Source of the DNA: an uncultured Thermosynechococcus sp.
GTDB taxonomy: Bacteria; Cyanobacteriota; Cyanobacteriia; Thermosynechococcales; Thermosynechococcaceae
NCBI RefSeq assembly: GCF_938074695.1
Contig: NZ_CALJEM010000059.1
Coordinates: 1-35,961 of the forward strand
Length of the DNA stretch: 35,961 nt
Direction: 5' to 3'
Positions within the stretch are counted from its first letter, which is position 1; each line of letters opens with the position of its first letter. A program made the translations under genes and the position numbers. The notes below the pieces were generated by a model that searched no databases, was not told the origin of the DNA, and saw nothing but the letters and a program-made list of their open reading frames with translations. Positions 1-7,923 of this stretch are shown here, one piece after another.

Positions 1-1248
1 ACCCCTAATCTCCAACCAACTGCTCTCCATGCCGCCATCCAAACAGCCTATCAACAGGCCAAAGCCGCTAACCATTGGCGAATCTTTAACTTTACGCCGG
101 CGGCACGGGGCAAGGGCAAGGGATACTATCGATCACCCCAACAGCAACCTTTTAACCAACTTTCAGCAGCCGAGGTGAATCACCTGCTCAAGGACATTTG
201 CCAGAGCCTCAAGGTGAGTGACGACATCGTGCAAACCCGTGCCTTTGTGCAAACCGTAGAGACGACTAGTCAGTGGTTCACCAGTGACGGTGGTCAAATT
301 GAACAGCAGTTTTACCAAGTCCTCACCGATATGAGCGCCACGGCTCAGGCGGCAGGCGTCATTCAGCAACGAACCGATCACGGTTGGTTAGCCCGCTGTT
401 ACCAAGGCGGATGGGAGTGGCTGAGGGCGGATCAGTTGAGCGATCGCGCCCGTCACATTGGCGAGCAGGCCGTTGAACTCCTCAGCGCCCCGGCGTGTCC
501 AGAAACCACGACCACCTTGGTACTCGCTCCTGACCAAATGATGCTGCAAATCCATGAGAGCATTGGCCATCCCCTGGAACTAGACCGCATTTTGGGAGAT
601 GAGCGCAACTACGCCGGCGGCAGTTTTATTCGCCTTGAAGACTTTGGTCAGCGACAGTATGGCTCTCCCCTTTTGAATGTCACCTTCGATCCAACCATTC
701 CCGGCGAGCTTGCAAGCTACGCCTTTGATGACTTGGGAGTGCCTGCCCAGCGCATGTATCTCATCAAGGAAGGACGCCTCCTGCGGGGGTTGGGCAGTCT
801 CGAAAGTCAGCAGCGAGCCGGGGTTCCCGGTGTTGCTAACGCCCGCGCCTGTTCTTGGAATCGTCCCCCCATTGACCGGATGGCGAATCTGAATATTGAG
901 CCGGGGACGCAGTCCTTTGCCGAGATCATTGCCAACATTGAATTTGGGGTGTACATGGAATCCAATCGCTCCTGGTCTATTGACGACTATCGCCTCAAAT
1001 TTCAGTTTGGCTGTGAGTATGCCAAGCTGATAGAAAATGGCTGCCTAACGCGGACAGTGCGCAATCCCAACTATCGGGGCACAACCCCTGAATTTTGGCA
1101 GAGTCTAATTGCTGTGGGAGACGCCTCCACCTTTGAGATTTTTGGGACACCGTTTTGTGGTAAGGGAGAACCTAACCAAGCCATTCGTGTCGGTCATGGC
1201 TCACCGGTCTGTGCCTTTGCCAATATTCAAGTGTTTGGTGGCGGTTGA
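1..1248 (+). CDS. tldD: TldD/PmbA-family metalloprotease, 5' end outside the window
   Basis: The reading frame is open from base 1 without a stop, so the gene starts before the window and at least 415 C-terminal codons are present. The metal-binding HExxxH motif (His-Glu-Ser-Ile-Gly-His) lies at bases 553-570 and is followed by the PLELDRILG-type stretch found in TldD proteins; the partner PmbA lacks this motif, so TldD is the better call. The family works as a TldD-PmbA complex that degrades unfolded peptides and matures some modified peptides; the cyanobacterial substrate is unknown. A later GTG at 175 could be mistaken for the start, but the upstream frame reads as normal protein, so it is internal. 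The stop is 5 nt from the 3' end of the convergent tRNA-Leu gene. The family call is firm; the exact paralogue is less certain. Confidence 0.88.
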   Translation, partial: TPNLQPTALHAAIQTAYQQAKAANHWRIFNFTPAARGKGKGYYRSPQQQPFNQLSAAEVNHLLKDICQSLKVSDDIVQTRAFVQTVETTSQWFTSDGGQIEQQFYQVLTDMSATAQAAGVIQQRTDHGWLARCYQGGWEWLRADQLSDRARHIGEQAVELLSAPACPETTTTLVLAPDQMMLQIHESIGHPLELDRILGDERNYAGGSFIRLEDFGQRQYGSPLLNVTFDPTIPGELASYAFDDLGVPAQRMYLIKEGRLLRGLGSLESQQRAGVPGVANARACSWNRPPIDRMANLNIEPGTQSFAEIIANIEFGVYMESNRSWSIDDYRLKFQFGCEYAKLIENGCLTRTVRNPNYRGTTPEFWQSLIAVGDASTFEIFGTPFCGKGEPNQAIRVGHGSPVCAFANIQVFGGG

Positions 1249-1253
1249 ATGAA

Positions 1254-1335
1254 TGGGCGAGGTCAGACTCGAACTGACATGGGGAAACCCCGCTACATTT
1301 TGAGTGTAGTGCGTCTACCATTTCGCCACTCGCCC
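1254..1335 (-). tRNA. tRNA-Leu (anticodon CAA)
   Basis: The minus strand folds as an 82-nt class II tRNA. The acceptor stem is GGGCGAG/CTCGCCC with discriminator A. The anticodon stem CTACA/TGTAG holds the loop CTCAAAA, giving anticodon CAA, which reads UUG. A long variable arm (GGGGTTTCCCC) is present as expected for leucine, and the T arm has GTTCGAG. No CCA is encoded. It lies 24 nt behind the stop of the membrane protein gene on the same strand and has its own -10-like element. Confidence 0.96.
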
Positions 1336-1346
1336 TCAGATTTTTT

Positions 1347-1355
1347 ACTATACCA
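1347..1355 (-). promoter_or_regulatory. Extended -10 element of tRNA-Leu
   Basis: On the minus strand TGG-TATAGT fits the extended -10 form TGn-TATAAT (5 of 6 in the hexamer) and ends 11 nt before the first tRNA base. No good -35 hexamer is seen at the usual distance. This would let the tRNA be transcribed separately from the gene in front of it. Confidence 0.5.
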
Positions 1356-1359
1356 TGCT

Positions 1360-3027
1360 TTAGGAGAGCTGAGCTATCCTAAGGGTGTCACAGGCACGCT
1401 CCACAAGGGCTTGCAGGACAGGAAGTTGCTCTATGTCTTCTGAATAGTACAAATTGGCATTGCCGCGATCCGTGTCCTCCCAAAACTTGGGCTGAGCATG
1501 ACGTAGGCGATCGCAATTTTGCTGAAAGAGGCGTTTGAATTCTGACAATCCAAGAACCGCGACATCCTCCACCATGTCCTCGACAATCCGCTGGGCAAAC
1601 TGGGGTTGCTGCCGCGCTAAGTAAAACAGAGCAAGTCCCATTTGCAGCAGGCGAACCCCCACCCCCGTACTTCTGCCGCGATCGCCATTTTGGAGTTGGC
1701 GCAGTTCTGGAGGGCTATCCAAGCGCAGCATCTCCTCTAGGAGTTCCAATTGCAGTTGCTCTTGCCACCGCTGCTCGTTCACGAGGATTAATATCTTCTT
1801 TAACTCGGCGGCAAAGACATCAACGATGAAATAAAGGGCGGGACTACTCTGCGCCAGCTCATACACTTCATTGCCGTAGGTACGCAGATAATTCACACAT
1901 TTTTGCGTGAGGTGGGGTCGTTGGTAGTGAACCAGACTCTCAATAAACCGCCGATAGTGAAAGGCCAAGTTATAGAGATGGCGGGCCTCATTGTGGCGGC
2001 TGCCGTGTTTAATGGCAAAGCGCATCATCGTATTGAAGCGAATGACGATTAACTCCAGTAACGTGTCATCGCCCATACTGAGAATGGGGTGGGCGATCGC
2101 ACACATTTCAGAGCCACACAGCGACGCCAAAGGAAACTGCTCCTCCTCCAAAAAGCGTACATAGGCATTCCCTAGGAGCCGAAAGCACTTCTGCTCATAG
2201 AAGGTGTGGTTCTCTTCAATCTGGCTAAACTGGTCAAACATCGTCTTGAAGGCAATATCTCCCATCACCGCACCGCTGAGGCGAAAAAAATAGGCTGGAT
2301 AATTGGGCTTGCAACTGATATAGTGCTGAAGCAATTCACTGACCACGCCAATAATCTCGGCTTGTGCTCCGCGAAAGGCCACATAGGTTAGCAGATCCTC
2401 CAGTTGGTTCAGTCCCTCAAGTAGATAAGCTTGACTACGGCGCAAGAACTGCGCTGGATAGCCTCCCCCCTCCTTGAGAACAACACCAAGTTGGGCCATG
2501 TAGTGATACTGGCGACGGTAAATTTGCTGAGCCACGCTTTCTGGCTGAATGGACTTGAGGATATAGAAGATGTAGGGCAGTGCCGTCAAAATCGCCAAGG
2601 GTAATAGCCCATATAAATTTAAGAGGAGGCTGCCAACGGGCTGCCTTCCCAAGGTTTGCAAAATCTTGATGTAGAAGATATGGGCACCCCCCAACAGCAG
2701 ACACCAAACGTAGATCAGGCTTGTCCAGTCCTGCATGTACAGTTCAGTAATCTTGGGAATATTTTGCGCCGCAATCGAAATGACGATAATTAATGTGCCT
2801 AAGGTCAGACCGATAACCGCTAGCCAGACCTCTGGGGCAAAACTGGTGTCAAAGGTACCGGCAATCAACCCAGTAATAAGGTTGGGGGTAGTCTGTTTAA
2901 GGTGAGTAAAGACAAGATTGGCACCGCAATCTAGTAGGGCAAGCGCAGCCAGACTCAGACCAAAAGCCACTGGCGATCGCGGTAGATGGGGAGTCATCAG
3001 CAACCAACGGTGGTATTTCTTCAGCAT
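1360..3027 (-). CDS. Conserved membrane protein of unknown function
   Basis: I do not recognise this 555-residue protein. It has four likely membrane helices in its first third, near residues 19-39, 67-88, 102-121 and 132-157, and then about 400 residues of soluble, mostly helical sequence rich in Leu, Gln, Arg and Glu without a motif I can name. The layout suggests a membrane anchor with a large cytoplasmic helical-repeat-like domain, perhaps for binding other proteins; that is inference. The start ATG is supported by the Shine-Dalgarno sequence GGAGGGG four bases upstream. It stands between two tRNA genes and has no obvious functional partner. Codon use and HIP1 sites match the neighbours, so recent transfer is unlikely. 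Confidence 0.85.
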   Translation of the reverse strand: MLKKYHRWLLMTPHLPRSPVAFGLSLAALALLDCGANLVFTHLKQTTPNLITGLIAGTFDTSFAPEVWLAVIGLTLGTLIIVISIAAQNIPKITELYMQDWTSLIYVWCLLLGGAHIFYIKILQTLGRQPVGSLLLNLYGLLPLAILTALPYIFYILKSIQPESVAQQIYRRQYHYMAQLGVVLKEGGGYPAQFLRRSQAYLLEGLNQLEDLLTYVAFRGAQAEIIGVVSELLQHYISCKPNYPAYFFRLSGAVMGDIAFKTMFDQFSQIEENHTFYEQKCFRLLGNAYVRFLEEEQFPLASLCGSEMCAIAHPILSMGDDTLLELIVIRFNTMMRFAIKHGSRHNEARHLYNLAFHYRRFIESLVHYQRPHLTQKCVNYLRTYGNEVYELAQSSPALYFIVDVFAAELKKILILVNEQRWQEQLQLELLEEMLRLDSPPELRQLQNGDRGRSTGVGVRLLQMGLALFYLARQQPQFAQRIVEDMVEDVAVLGLSEFKRLFQQNCDRLRHAQPKFWEDTDRGNANLYYSEDIEQLPVLQALVERACDTLRIAQLS

Positions 3028-3121
3028 GAATCCCCTCCGTTTAGGTCAACGGCCTTCGCTCCCGACGATGGCATACAATGAGCAAATTTTCTATCCCCCC
3101 TTTCATCTTGCTTGGAATTCA

Positions 3122-3130
3122 TGCTACTAT
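3122..3130 (+). promoter_or_regulatory. Extended -10 element of tRNA-Arg
   Basis: TGC-TACTAT fits the extended -10 form and ends 14 nt before the first base of tRNA-Arg. The region 17-18 nt upstream has no good -35 hexamer. Confidence 0.5.
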
Positions 3131-3144
3131 AGTGTTCCTGACTT

Positions 3145-3218
3145 GGGCTTGTAGCTTAGTGGATTAGAGCGGCTGACTACGGATCAGCAGGTCGGGGGTT
3201 CGAGTCCCTCCAAGCCCG
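3145..3218 (+). tRNA. tRNA-Arg (anticodon ACG)
   Basis: A 74-nt tRNA with acceptor stem GGGCTTG/CAAGCCC and discriminator G. The anticodon stem GCTGA/TCAGC encloses CTACGGA, so the anticodon is ACG; its first A would be edited to inosine to read CGU, CGC and CGA. The editing enzyme gene, tadA, is in this same window at 21229, although TadA is encoded in nearly all bacteria. The T arm contains GGTTCGAGTCC. CCA is not encoded. Confidence 0.97.
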
Positions 3219-3260
3219 TTGAGTCAATTGACAAAAGTATTGCAAATTATTGATTCAAAC

Positions 3261-3286
3261 AAAAAAGGGTGACCGTTGCCACCCTC
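3261..3286 (-). terminator. Rho-independent terminator of fba
   Basis: On the minus strand AGGGTG (3285-3280) and CACCCT (3271-3266) form a 6-bp stem with an 8-nt loop, followed by a run of T. It lies about 40 nt after the aldolase stop codon. Confidence 0.8.
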
Positions 3287-3324
3287 TATCGAATTTTTAT
3301 GGTTGCTCAGCCATTGCCGACCGG

Positions 3325-4404
3325 CTAGACCACCACGGTTTTCTGAGTCACTTGTTTGAGTTCACCTTTGGCATATTTGGCGGCATAGTCATCGAGGCTG
3401 AGTTGCTTAATTTTACTGGCGTTGCCGGCGGTACCAAATTGCTGATAGCGATCGGCACAGACTTTTTGCATATATTTAATGGACGGCTTCAAGAAGTGAC
3501 GGGGGTCAAATTCCTTGGGTGCTAAGGCCAAGGCTTCACGTACCGCAGCGGTAATCGCTAGGCGGTTATCGGTGTCAATGTTGATTTTACGCACGCCACT
3601 CTTGATCCCCTTTTGGATTTCTTCTACAGGCACGCCATAGGTTTCGGGAATGGCACCACCGTACTGGTTAATAATGTCAATCAAGTCTTGGGGCACTGAG
3701 CTAGAACCGTGCATCACCAGGTGGGTGTTGGGCAGACGGCGGTGGATTTCTTCCACGCGGCTGATGGCAAGAATTTCACCGGTGGGTTTGCGGCTAAATT
3801 TATAGGCACCGTGGCTGGTGCCAATGGCCACCGCCAAGGCATCCACTTGGGTGCGCTCCACAAAATCCACGGCCTGATCCGGGTCGGTGAGCAGCATCGA
3901 GTGATCGAGGGCACCTTCAAACCCGTGGCCATCTTCGGCTTCCCCTTTACCGGTTTCCAAGGAGCCAAGGCAGCCCAGCTCGCCTTCTACGGAAACCCCA
4001 ATGGAGTGCGCGACTTTCACTACTTCACTGGTGACGGCAACGTTGTATTCATAGCTGGCGGGGGTTTTGGCGTCGGCGAGGAGGGAGCCATCCATCATCA
4101 CACTGGTAAAGCCGTTGCGAATAGCAGAGTAGCAGGTGGCAGGCTCGTTACCATGGTCTTGGTGCATGACAACGGGAATGTGGGGGTAGGTTTCCACCGC
4201 AGCCAAAATCAGGTGACGCAGGAAGTTTTCTCCGGCATATTTACGGGCACCCCGCGAGGCTTGCAAAATCACGGGACTGTCGGTTTCATGGGCTGCCTGC
4301 ATGATGGCTTGGATTTGCTCCATGTTGTTGACGTTGAAGGCGGGAATGCCGTAACCATTTTCGGCTGCGTGATCCAGCAGCAAGCGCATGGGTACGAGTG
4401 CCAT
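3325..4404 (-). CDS. fba: Class II fructose-1,6-bisphosphate aldolase
   Basis: This zinc enzyme cleaves and forms fructose-1,6-bisphosphate (and often sedoheptulose-1,7-bisphosphate in cyanobacteria) in glycolysis and the Calvin cycle in the cytosol. The 359-residue length is normal for the CbbA/FbaA type. Visible motifs are HQDHG at residues 81-85 (catalytic Asp and zinc His), EGELGCLG at 140-147, GTSHGAYKF around 195-203 and HGSSS at 232-236. The start ATG has a strong Shine-Dalgarno sequence (AAGGAGGA) upstream. The gene stands alone with its own leader and terminator, as suits a highly expressed carbon enzyme. Gene naming varies (fda, cbbA, fbaA); the function is certain. Confidence 0.97.
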   Translation of the reverse strand: MALVPMRLLLDHAAENGYGIPAFNVNNMEQIQAIMQAAHETDSPVILQASRGARKYAGENFLRHLILAAVETYPHIPVVMHQDHGNEPATCYSAIRNGFTSVMMDGSLLADAKTPASYEYNVAVTSEVVKVAHSIGVSVEGELGCLGSLETGKGEAEDGHGFEGALDHSMLLTDPDQAVDFVERTQVDALAVAIGTSHGAYKFSRKPTGEILAISRVEEIHRRLPNTHLVMHGSSSVPQDLIDIINQYGGAIPETYGVPVEEIQKGIKSGVRKINIDTDNRLAITAAVREALALAPKEFDPRHFLKPSIKYMQKVCADRYQQFGTAGNASKIKQLSLDDYAAKYAKGELKQVTQKTVVV

Positions 4405-4459
4405 AGGGTGATGTCCTCCTTAGTAGAGCGGATGTATCGCTTCGTTGACCTTACCGATA

Positions 4460-4490
4460 ATCTTAGGCTATGTTTGCTCGTTTATGTCAC
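4460..4490 (-). promoter_or_regulatory. fba: Possible promoter of fba
   Basis: On the minus strand GTGACA (4490-4485) and TAAGAT (4465-4460) are 19 nt apart and resemble -35 and -10 boxes (5 of 6 and 4 of 6). This would give a leader of about 45-50 nt. The spacing is long, so this is a weak call. Confidence 0.3.
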
Positions 4491-4539
4491 AGAGGAGCGA
4501 TCGCCCCCTCATTGAGAATGCCAAGGCTTTCCCTAAAAA

Positions 4540-4785
4540 TTAGAAAATCTCGCGCACAGGAACTTCAATGCCGTTGATGACAGGGACAGGAATTCCCCGC
4601 GAGACATGGAAATAGATCCAATCCTCCAAGAGTTCGCAGAGATGCTCACGACACTCAAGGACTGTTTTGCCTTTGCCACGCACACCCTCCAAGCCAGGGA
4701 TTTCACCGTAGATGAGGCCATCCTCCCTATTGAAGTGATAGACAGCCCGCTCAAGCGCCGCATGCATATAGTCCGACAGCGACAT
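4540..4785 (-). CDS. HicB-like protein, no HicA partner
   Basis: This 81-residue protein has the HicB_like pattern: an N-terminal stretch ending YHFNREDGLIYGEIPGLEG, then a helix (TVLECREHLCELLEDWIYFHV) and a short strand-rich tail. In HicBA toxin-antitoxin systems HicB neutralises the RNA-cutting toxin HicA. No HicA-sized reading frame lies beside it: downstream is the aldolase leader and upstream is the oxidase gene. There is also no C-terminal DNA-binding domain. Solitary HicB-like proteins are common in cyanobacteria and their role is unknown. The start ATG lies 2 nt after the oxidase stop, and its Shine-Dalgarno (GGAGG) is inside the end of that gene, so translation is probably coupled. 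Confidence 0.8.
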   Translation of the reverse strand: MSLSDYMHAALERAVYHFNREDGLIYGEIPGLEGVRGKGKTVLECREHLCELLEDWIYFHVSRGIPVPVINGIEVPVREIF

Positions 4786-4787
4786 CC

Positions 4788-6191
4788 CTAGGGGTGGCCT
4801 CCTGAAAGGTAGGCAGTAACAGCAGCGGCAGTTCGATTGCCATGGTCAACGCGATCGCCCAAGGCGACACCCTCAGCATAGTTACTACACAGGAAAAGGC
4901 CAGGGGTTTGACGCAGGGCATCGGTCACCTGCTGCCACTGCTCAGGGTAGCCCACCATGTATTGGGGAATCGCCCGCTGCCATACCTTCATACCAAGTAA
5001 CCGTGCCTTGGCGGCAGGTAGCTCAAGGAGTCGGCTCAAATCCTGCTGAACCTGCTGGACAATGGCTTCTTCGCTCAGGCTGGCCAAATCAGGATCGGTG
5101 GCACCGCCAATAAAACTCGTAAAGACTTGCCAACCGGCGGGAGTACGTTGGGGAAAGAGACAGGACGACCAAATGGTGCCAAGGGTACGGATGCCCTGAC
5201 TGCGAGGAATCAGTACCCCAAAGCCGGGGCGGACGCTGCGCCCTAGTCCAGCGGGATAGGCCAAGACCACACAGGCGACGGTGGGATAGGGAATGCTGGC
5301 CAAAACCTGGGCGATCGCCGGCCGAAAAGGTGCCACCAACGCTGCGCTTTGATAGGCGGGCGTTGCCAACACAACACTGCGGGCGTGCCATGTTTGCTCC
5401 CCACTGCGCAGCAAGTAGCCACCCTTAGGTTCTGGGGTGATCTCTTGAACGGGGGTTTCTAGATGAATCGGTGCCTTCAGGTGCTGGGCGATCGCCCGAG
5501 GCAGCGCGGCTAGGCCTTGCTTAAAGGAGCCAAGTTCCCCGGCGCGCATCTGCACATCCGCAAGGGGCTTTGGTTGAGGGGGCTGTTGACGCCGTAGGCG
5601 CAGGGCACCGGCAATGAGGCCACCGCCTAGTTTCTCCAGTTGAGCAATACGGCGAAACGCCGCAGCGACACTCAACTGTTGTGGATCACCCGCATAAACC
5701 CCAGAGACAAAGGGGGATACCAGCCGTTCAACCACCTCTTGCCCCAAATGGCGGCGGAAAAAGGAACTCACCGATTCGTCGCCGCTGCCTAGATAGGGGG
5801 GGACAAACCCTAACGCGCCAAGGGCGGCCCGCACTTTTCCCCAAGGGCTAAGAAGATTTGAGGTGACCAAGGCAAGGGGACGGGTGGGTTCTAGGGGGTA
5901 GAGTTGCCCCCGCCAGTAGATGTAGCGCGGTAGGTGGCGATCGCCCCGAATCAGCTCGGACTGTAAACCCACCTCAGCAATTAGTTGCAGTAAAGCAGGT
6001 GTAGGCGCAAAGCTATTGGGGCCTAATTCCCAGATAAAGCCCTCTGCTGCTTGCGTCGTGATATTGCCGCCAAGGCGATCGCTGGCCTCTAGGAGAACCA
6101 GGCTGTACTGAGGAGCGGTTTGCTGCAACCGCCAAGCAGTACTCAGGCCGCTGAGGCCACCCCCCACAATTGCGACATCTACCTCACTCAC
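4788..6191 (-). CDS. hemY: Protoporphyrinogen oxidase, HemY type
   Basis: The enzyme oxidises protoporphyrinogen IX to protoporphyrin IX, the last step shared by haem and chlorophyll synthesis, using FAD and oxygen at the membrane. The 467-residue protein opens with a Rossmann FAD motif (VGGGLSG, residues 9-15), followed by LLEASDRLGG near 33-42 and the family motif ELGPNSF near 55-61; the C-terminal FAD-binding stretch (GLFLCSNYAEGVALGDRVDHG) is also present. These separate it from carotene desaturases and amine oxidases of the same fold. The start is GTG, with only a distant GGAGG upstream. It lies 24 nt behind the DUF2811-type gene and 2 nt before the HicB-like gene, so the three probably form one operon. 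Some annotations call this type hemG. Confidence 0.92.
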   Translation of the reverse strand: MSEVDVAIVGGGLSGLSTAWRLQQTAPQYSLVLLEASDRLGGNITTQAAEGFIWELGPNSFAPTPALLQLIAEVGLQSELIRGDRHLPRYIYWRGQLYPLEPTRPLALVTSNLLSPWGKVRAALGALGFVPPYLGSGDESVSSFFRRHLGQEVVERLVSPFVSGVYAGDPQQLSVAAAFRRIAQLEKLGGGLIAGALRLRRQQPPQPKPLADVQMRAGELGSFKQGLAALPRAIAQHLKAPIHLETPVQEITPEPKGGYLLRSGEQTWHARSVVLATPAYQSAALVAPFRPAIAQVLASIPYPTVACVVLAYPAGLGRSVRPGFGVLIPRSQGIRTLGTIWSSCLFPQRTPAGWQVFTSFIGGATDPDLASLSEEAIVQQVQQDLSRLLELPAAKARLLGMKVWQRAIPQYMVGYPEQWQQVTDALRQTPGLFLCSNYAEGVALGDRVDHGNRTAAAVTAYLSGGHP

Positions 6192-6215
6192 CCGTTTTGT
6201 TGCCCTCCAAAGGGG

Positions 6216-6419
6216 TTAGGATCGCTTAAACAACGAGTCGAGATAGACCCGTGCCGTGCGGCGATCGCATTCTCCATTTTGCAGCAAAAAGAGCGACAGT
6301 GCAGCCACAAAAACGCGATCCTGATCCCAGTCGGGATGCCGTTCGAGGTAGTATTTCAGGGTTTCATGTAGCTCCTCTGGAATCTCGGCCAGAATACTGA
6401 TGGTGGCTTGAGCGTTCAT
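6216..6419 (-). CDS. Small DUF2811-type cyanobacterial protein
   Basis: The 67-residue product matches my memory of the cyanobacterial DUF2811 family: ISILAEIPEELHETL near residues 7-21, then HPDWDQDRVFVAALSLFLLQNG near 28-49. It is soluble and of unknown function. A longer frame begins at 6524, but the ATG at 6419 is better: GAGGT stands about 10 nt upstream and the family similarity starts there, while the extra upstream residues look random. It is the first gene of a probable operon with hemY and the HicB-like gene and it borders the origin-like region. The acidic helix and tryptophan-rich centre suggest a small helical protein, perhaps binding a partner. Confidence 0.82.
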   Translation of the reverse strand: MNAQATISILAEIPEELHETLKYYLERHPDWDQDRVFVAALSLFLLQNGECDRRTARVYLDSLFKRS

Positions 6420-6912
6420 ACCGTGAGTTACCTCAATAAAACCAAGATAAAATCGCAGGGGCAATCCGCTCGCTCTCAGTGAACCTGTGGAAAACGCCGA
6501 CAAAAGCCCTGACTCCATCCCCAAGCTTCAGTCTGGAAGCGGGATTGAAGCCTCTTTCACAGGGTTTCAGAGCAAGCAAATCTCTATCCGTGGAACTCCA
6601 TTGTCCGGGTTGTCCTAGGGTCTGTCAATCCTTGTTTTCACCTATCTTGGCGATCGCAATCCACGACAGAATGAGCATTTCCAGACTTTTAGCGCGCCTC
6701 ACGTTTTCCCCAACCCGCCACAGGCGGTTATCCCCAGAAATGGCTTGAAATGCCATCCCACCGTGAAGACCTGTGGAAAACTCCCCCTTAATCTGTGGAA
6801 AACCTTGGGAAAATTGAGGAATTTTTGGGGAAAGTTAGGGGAAAATTAAGATTCTATTAAGGTTTGCCTCGGAGAAAATAAAGAAGTAAAAAGTCAGGGA
6901 TTCATGACTTTA
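6420..6912. other. Origin-like region with DnaA-box cluster
   Basis: No gene is seen in this 493-nt gap. It has three exact copies of TTTTCCACA (read on the minus strand) at 6486-6494, 6772-6780 and 6794-6802, the form given for cyanobacterial DnaA boxes. Close variants are TTTTCCCCA (6704-6712), TTATCCCCA (6728-6736) and TTGGGAAAA (6805-6813). Directly to the right, 6811-6892 is AT-rich with repeated GGGGAAA words, as expected for a duplex-unwinding element. Clusters of such boxes beside AT-rich DNA mark bacterial origins. dnaA and dnaN are not next to it, which is common in cyanobacteria. The leader of the gene at 6419 must also lie here. Confidence 0.6.
6886..6912 (-). terminator. Terminator of the Ycf66-like gene
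   Basis: On the minus strand AAAGTCA (6911-6905) pairs with TGACTTT (6896-6890) around an 8-nt loop, and a short T run follows. It starts right after the stop codon. The stem is AT-rich, so its strength is uncertain. Confidence 0.55.
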
Positions 6913-7923
6913 TTAAAGACGGGCTTCACGGGGCGGCCAGTCATCGTCCTCAGGGGCAGGATGCTCTGGATTCTCAATGGTTGACCCCTCTGGGGTAGCC
7001 TCATCTTCACTGTCGCTACTTTCGGGAATATTCCCTAGGAGACCGGCGGCAGAGGTGTGCGATTCAGGGGTCACCGTGGGTTCTGGAGCATCCACTGCTG
7101 TCTCAGGGAGCGTCACTGCTACGGTTTCAGGAGGAGCTTGTTCTTGCGAGCTGGCCACAGGGTCTTCCGAAGCCGTCGCCGTTGCCGGTTCTGGCTCCTC
7201 TGGGGTGCTGGCAGTTGGCGGCTGCGGTGCCTCAACACTAGGCTCCTCTGGGGCAGTCACTGGGGGTGATGTGGGTGTTTCGGTAACTCCTGCGGGAGGC
7301 AGGTTAGTCGGTGTGTCTGTTGGAGTAGCGGCGGTGGCGCCAGTCGTTGTTTCTTCAAGGGGTGTTGGTGTCGGTTCAGGTTCGGCAGCTTGTTCTGATC
7401 CTGGGGAAGGGGTAGATTGTTGAGCAGCGGTACCGGAGGTCGCTGTTTCCCCTGTCCACAGGTCTTCTTTGATGTTGCCGGTATCCATGGGCGGGGGTGG
7501 GGTATCCACGGGCAGCGGGGGGCGATCCGGCTGCTTCTGGAGGCGATCGCGCAGGGGAGCGATCAGACCTTGCAGTTGTTCACCGATTTTGGCAAGGGCA
7601 CCTGCGGGCAGCAGAGACCGGACTTTTTGCCAAAGAGCTTGGGCTTTTTGGGTATCGGTGCGATCGCCGGGGTAAGTGAGTTGCCAGCGATAGCTGAGGG
7701 TCTGCCAACCAAACCAAAGAATTAGAGCTACGGCGGCTGTTGTTCCCAAAAGTAAGCCCCCGCCAAGGCGATCGCCATAGATCCACAGGGTCAAAGCAAA
7801 GAATAATCCCGCGCCACTGGCTATCAGATCAAACCTACGGTACAGCTCCGGTAGGAAGAACCCCAACAGATACAAACCTAAACTGGCGATCGCCATACTC
7901 CAAGCCAGTAAGTTCGTCAGCAT
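6913..7923 (-). CDS. Ycf66-like membrane protein with acidic Pro/Thr/Glu tail
   Basis: The first 80 residues hold three likely membrane helices (about 5-24, 32-49 and 53-73) with the pattern GLYLLGFFLPELYRRFDLIASGAGLFF, which resembles the Ycf66 family known from cyanobacteria and plastids. Residues 85-135 form a charged linker, and 137-336 are a low-complexity tail rich in Pro, Thr, Glu, Ala and Ser, strongly acidic and probably disordered. The function of Ycf66 is not settled; a role at the thylakoid is often supposed. The start ATG has GAGGA about 8 nt upstream. The gene is alone, between the origin-like region and the divergent murC gene. The family call rests on the N-terminal part only. 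Confidence 0.68.
   Translation of the reverse strand: MLTNLLAWSMAIASLGLYLLGFFLPELYRRFDLIASGAGLFFALTLWIYGDRLGGGLLLGTTAAVALILWFGWQTLSYRWQLTYPGDRTDTQKAQALWQKVRSLLPAGALAKIGEQLQGLIAPLRDRLQKQPDRPPLPVDTPPPPMDTGNIKEDLWTGETATSGTAAQQSTPSPGSEQAAEPEPTPTPLEETTTGATAATPTDTPTNLPPAGVTETPTSPPVTAPEEPSVEAPQPPTASTPEEPEPATATASEDPVASSQEQAPPETVAVTLPETAVDAPEPTVTPESHTSAAGLLGNIPESSDSEDEATPEGSTIENPEHPAPEDDDWPPREARL

Noticed and set aside
3709-4515. A 268-codon plus-strand frame opposite fba
   Set aside because: It is antisense to the aldolase gene, has no ribosome site, and its Gly/His/Val-rich composition is what the complement of a biased gene gives.
6479-6748. An 89-codon plus-strand frame in the origin-like region
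   Set aside because: It has no ribosome site and no protein-like pattern, and it spans DnaA-box-like sites.
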